From Nitrospira sp. (GTDB taxonomy: Bacteria; Nitrospirota; Nitrospiria; Nitrospirales; Nitrospiraceae): a stretch of DNA of 64,000 nt. Below the pieces are notes generated by a model, which worked only from the letters and a program-made list of their open reading frames with translations, was not told the DNA's origin and did no database searches. The position numbers and the translations under genes are program-made. The number at the start of each line of letters is the position of its first letter. Position 1 is the stretch's first letter. Shown here in pieces: positions 63,143-64,000 of this stretch. The stretch covers positions 124,001-188,000 of the forward strand of contig JAVYIN010000005.1 of NCBI GenBank assembly GCA_035968315.1. Reading direction: 5' to 3'.

Positions 63143-64000
63143 ATGAGCCCCTCTGCCATCGTCCAAAAACTCTGGAACTACTGCAACGTTCTGCGCGACG
63201 ACGGGATGAGCTATGGCGATTACGTCGAACAGTTGACGTATTTGCTGTTCCTCAAGATGGCCGACGAGCGCACGAAGCCGCCGTACAACCAGCCCAGCCA
63301 GATTCCTGACAAGTACAGTTGGCCCAGCCTGCTCAAGAAGGACGGTGACGACCTATTTGACCACTACCGTCATCTCCTGGAAGAGCTCGGCAAAGGGAAG
63401 GGGATGCTCGGTCTCATCTTTACCAAGGCCCAGAATAAGTTTCAGGACCCGGTGAAGCTTCGGCGGCTGATTGTAGATCTCATCGACAAAGAAGACTGGT
63501 CCACGATGAGCGCCGATGTGAAAGGGGATGCCTACGAGGGCTTACTCGAAAAGAACGCACAAGATACCAAGTCCGGCGCTGGCCAGTACTTCACTCCCAG
63601 GCCGCTGATTGTCGCAATGGTAGAGGCCATCGCCCCGAAGTCCAGCGAGACGATCTGCGACCCGGCCTGCGGGACCGGCGGGTTTTTCCTGGCCGCCCAC
63701 GACTACATCGTGAAGCACTATCCCACCCTGACCAAGGACGAGAAGCGACAACTCAAGCAGGGCACGTTCAAGGGATGGGAATTGGTCCAAAGCACAGCCC
63801 GGCTTTGCGCGATGAATCTGATGCTGCACGGGATCGGAAGCGATAAAGACCTGCCCATTGTCGTATCCGACTCCTTGGCCGCTGATCCCGGCGATCGGTT
63901 CGACATCGTGATGACCAATCCGCCGTTCGGAAAGAAGAGTAGCACGACCATCGTCGGCGAAGAGGGGCAGGTCTCCAAGGAACGGGACATCGTCGAGCGT
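63143..64000 (+). CDS. hsdM: Type I restriction-modification methyltransferase subunit, 3' end cut by window edge
   Basis: The frame is open from ATG 63143 to the window edge (286 codons). An N-terminal helical HsdM domain is followed by SGAGQYFTPRPLI, the SAM-binding motif DPACGTGG (173-180) and the catalytic NPPFG (from Asn259) of N6-adenine methyltransferases. It methylates the host's sites and forms the core complex with HsdS. It is separated from hsdR-hsdS by darTG, an hsdM remnant and two small genes. Confidence 0.93.
   Translation, partial: MSPSAIVQKLWNYCNVLRDDGMSYGDYVEQLTYLLFLKMADERTKPPYNQPSQIPDKYSWPSLLKKDGDDLFDHYRHLLEELGKGKGMLGLIFTKAQNKFQDPVKLRRLIVDLIDKEDWSTMSADVKGDAYEGLLEKNAQDTKSGAGQYFTPRPLIVAMVEAIAPKSSETICDPACGTGGFFLAAHDYIVKHYPTLTKDEKRQLKQGTFKGWELVQSTARLCAMNLMLHGIGSDKDLPIVVSDSLAADPGDRFDIVMTNPPFGKKSSTTIVGEEGQVSKERDIVER

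Overview
This window looks like a chromosomal segment of a GC-rich Gram-negative bacterium. A Nitrospira-like member of the Nitrospirota fits best, but that is inferred from gene content: a nitrite-type FNT channel, paired giant multicopper oxidases, and dense sigma-54 signalling. No rRNA, tRNA, CRISPR array or insertion sequence was seen.

Layout. 1-3.6 kb (minus): FNT channel, DHA2-type MFS exporter and outer-membrane factor, apparently one operon. 4.1-4.9 kb (minus): an orphan ModA. 5.3-11.3 kb (plus): an RND tripartite efflux operon. 11.4-19.6 kb: two histidine kinase/NtrC-type regulator pairs plus a third, degenerate NtrC-type protein. 20.1-35.4 kb: two copies of a four-gene cassette (giant six-cupredoxin multicopper oxidase, small cupredoxin/transthyretin-like protein, exported protein of unknown family, SmbP-like small metal-binding protein). 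A divergent minus-strand pair (SUMF1-fold protein and PsbP/DcrB-like protein) lies between the copies. 35.4-41.6 kb (minus): CzcCBA-like metal efflux with a His-rich periplasmic protein. 41.7-56.4 kb: housekeeping and signalling genes (cyclophilin, MFS, hybrid kinase with regulator, AsmA-like giant, M24 peptidase, SdhB-like iron-sulfur protein, PilZ, a membrane sensor-like protein, a TPR-2OG oxygenase). 56.5-64 kb: a defence island with type I restriction-modification genes (hsdR, hsdS, hsdM), darT-darG, an hsdM fragment and a DUF6883/DUF4926 pair.

How it may work together. Six good sigma-54 (-24/-12) promoters can be read by eye: before the FNT gene, modA, the RND operon, the degenerate regulator, and both oxidase cassettes. 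They fall into two groups by upstream palindrome. Group A (CGCAC-N10-GTGCG) sits before FNT and between the divergent modA and RND promoters. Group B (18 bp, TGGG-N10-CCCA) sits before the degenerate regulator and both oxidases, with two copies at the second oxidase. The two intact NtrC-type activators in the window are the obvious candidates to read them. I propose a sigma-54 circuit controlling envelope copper-oxidase and transport functions. A regulator that has lost both its sigma-54-contact loop and its DNA-binding domain is itself a group B target and could act as a feedback modulator. The oxidase substrate is unknown: the domain count and motif order suggest a metal oxidase of the MnxG/ceruloplasmin kind, and neighbouring metal-binding proteins and metal efflux agree, but nothing in the sequence proves it.
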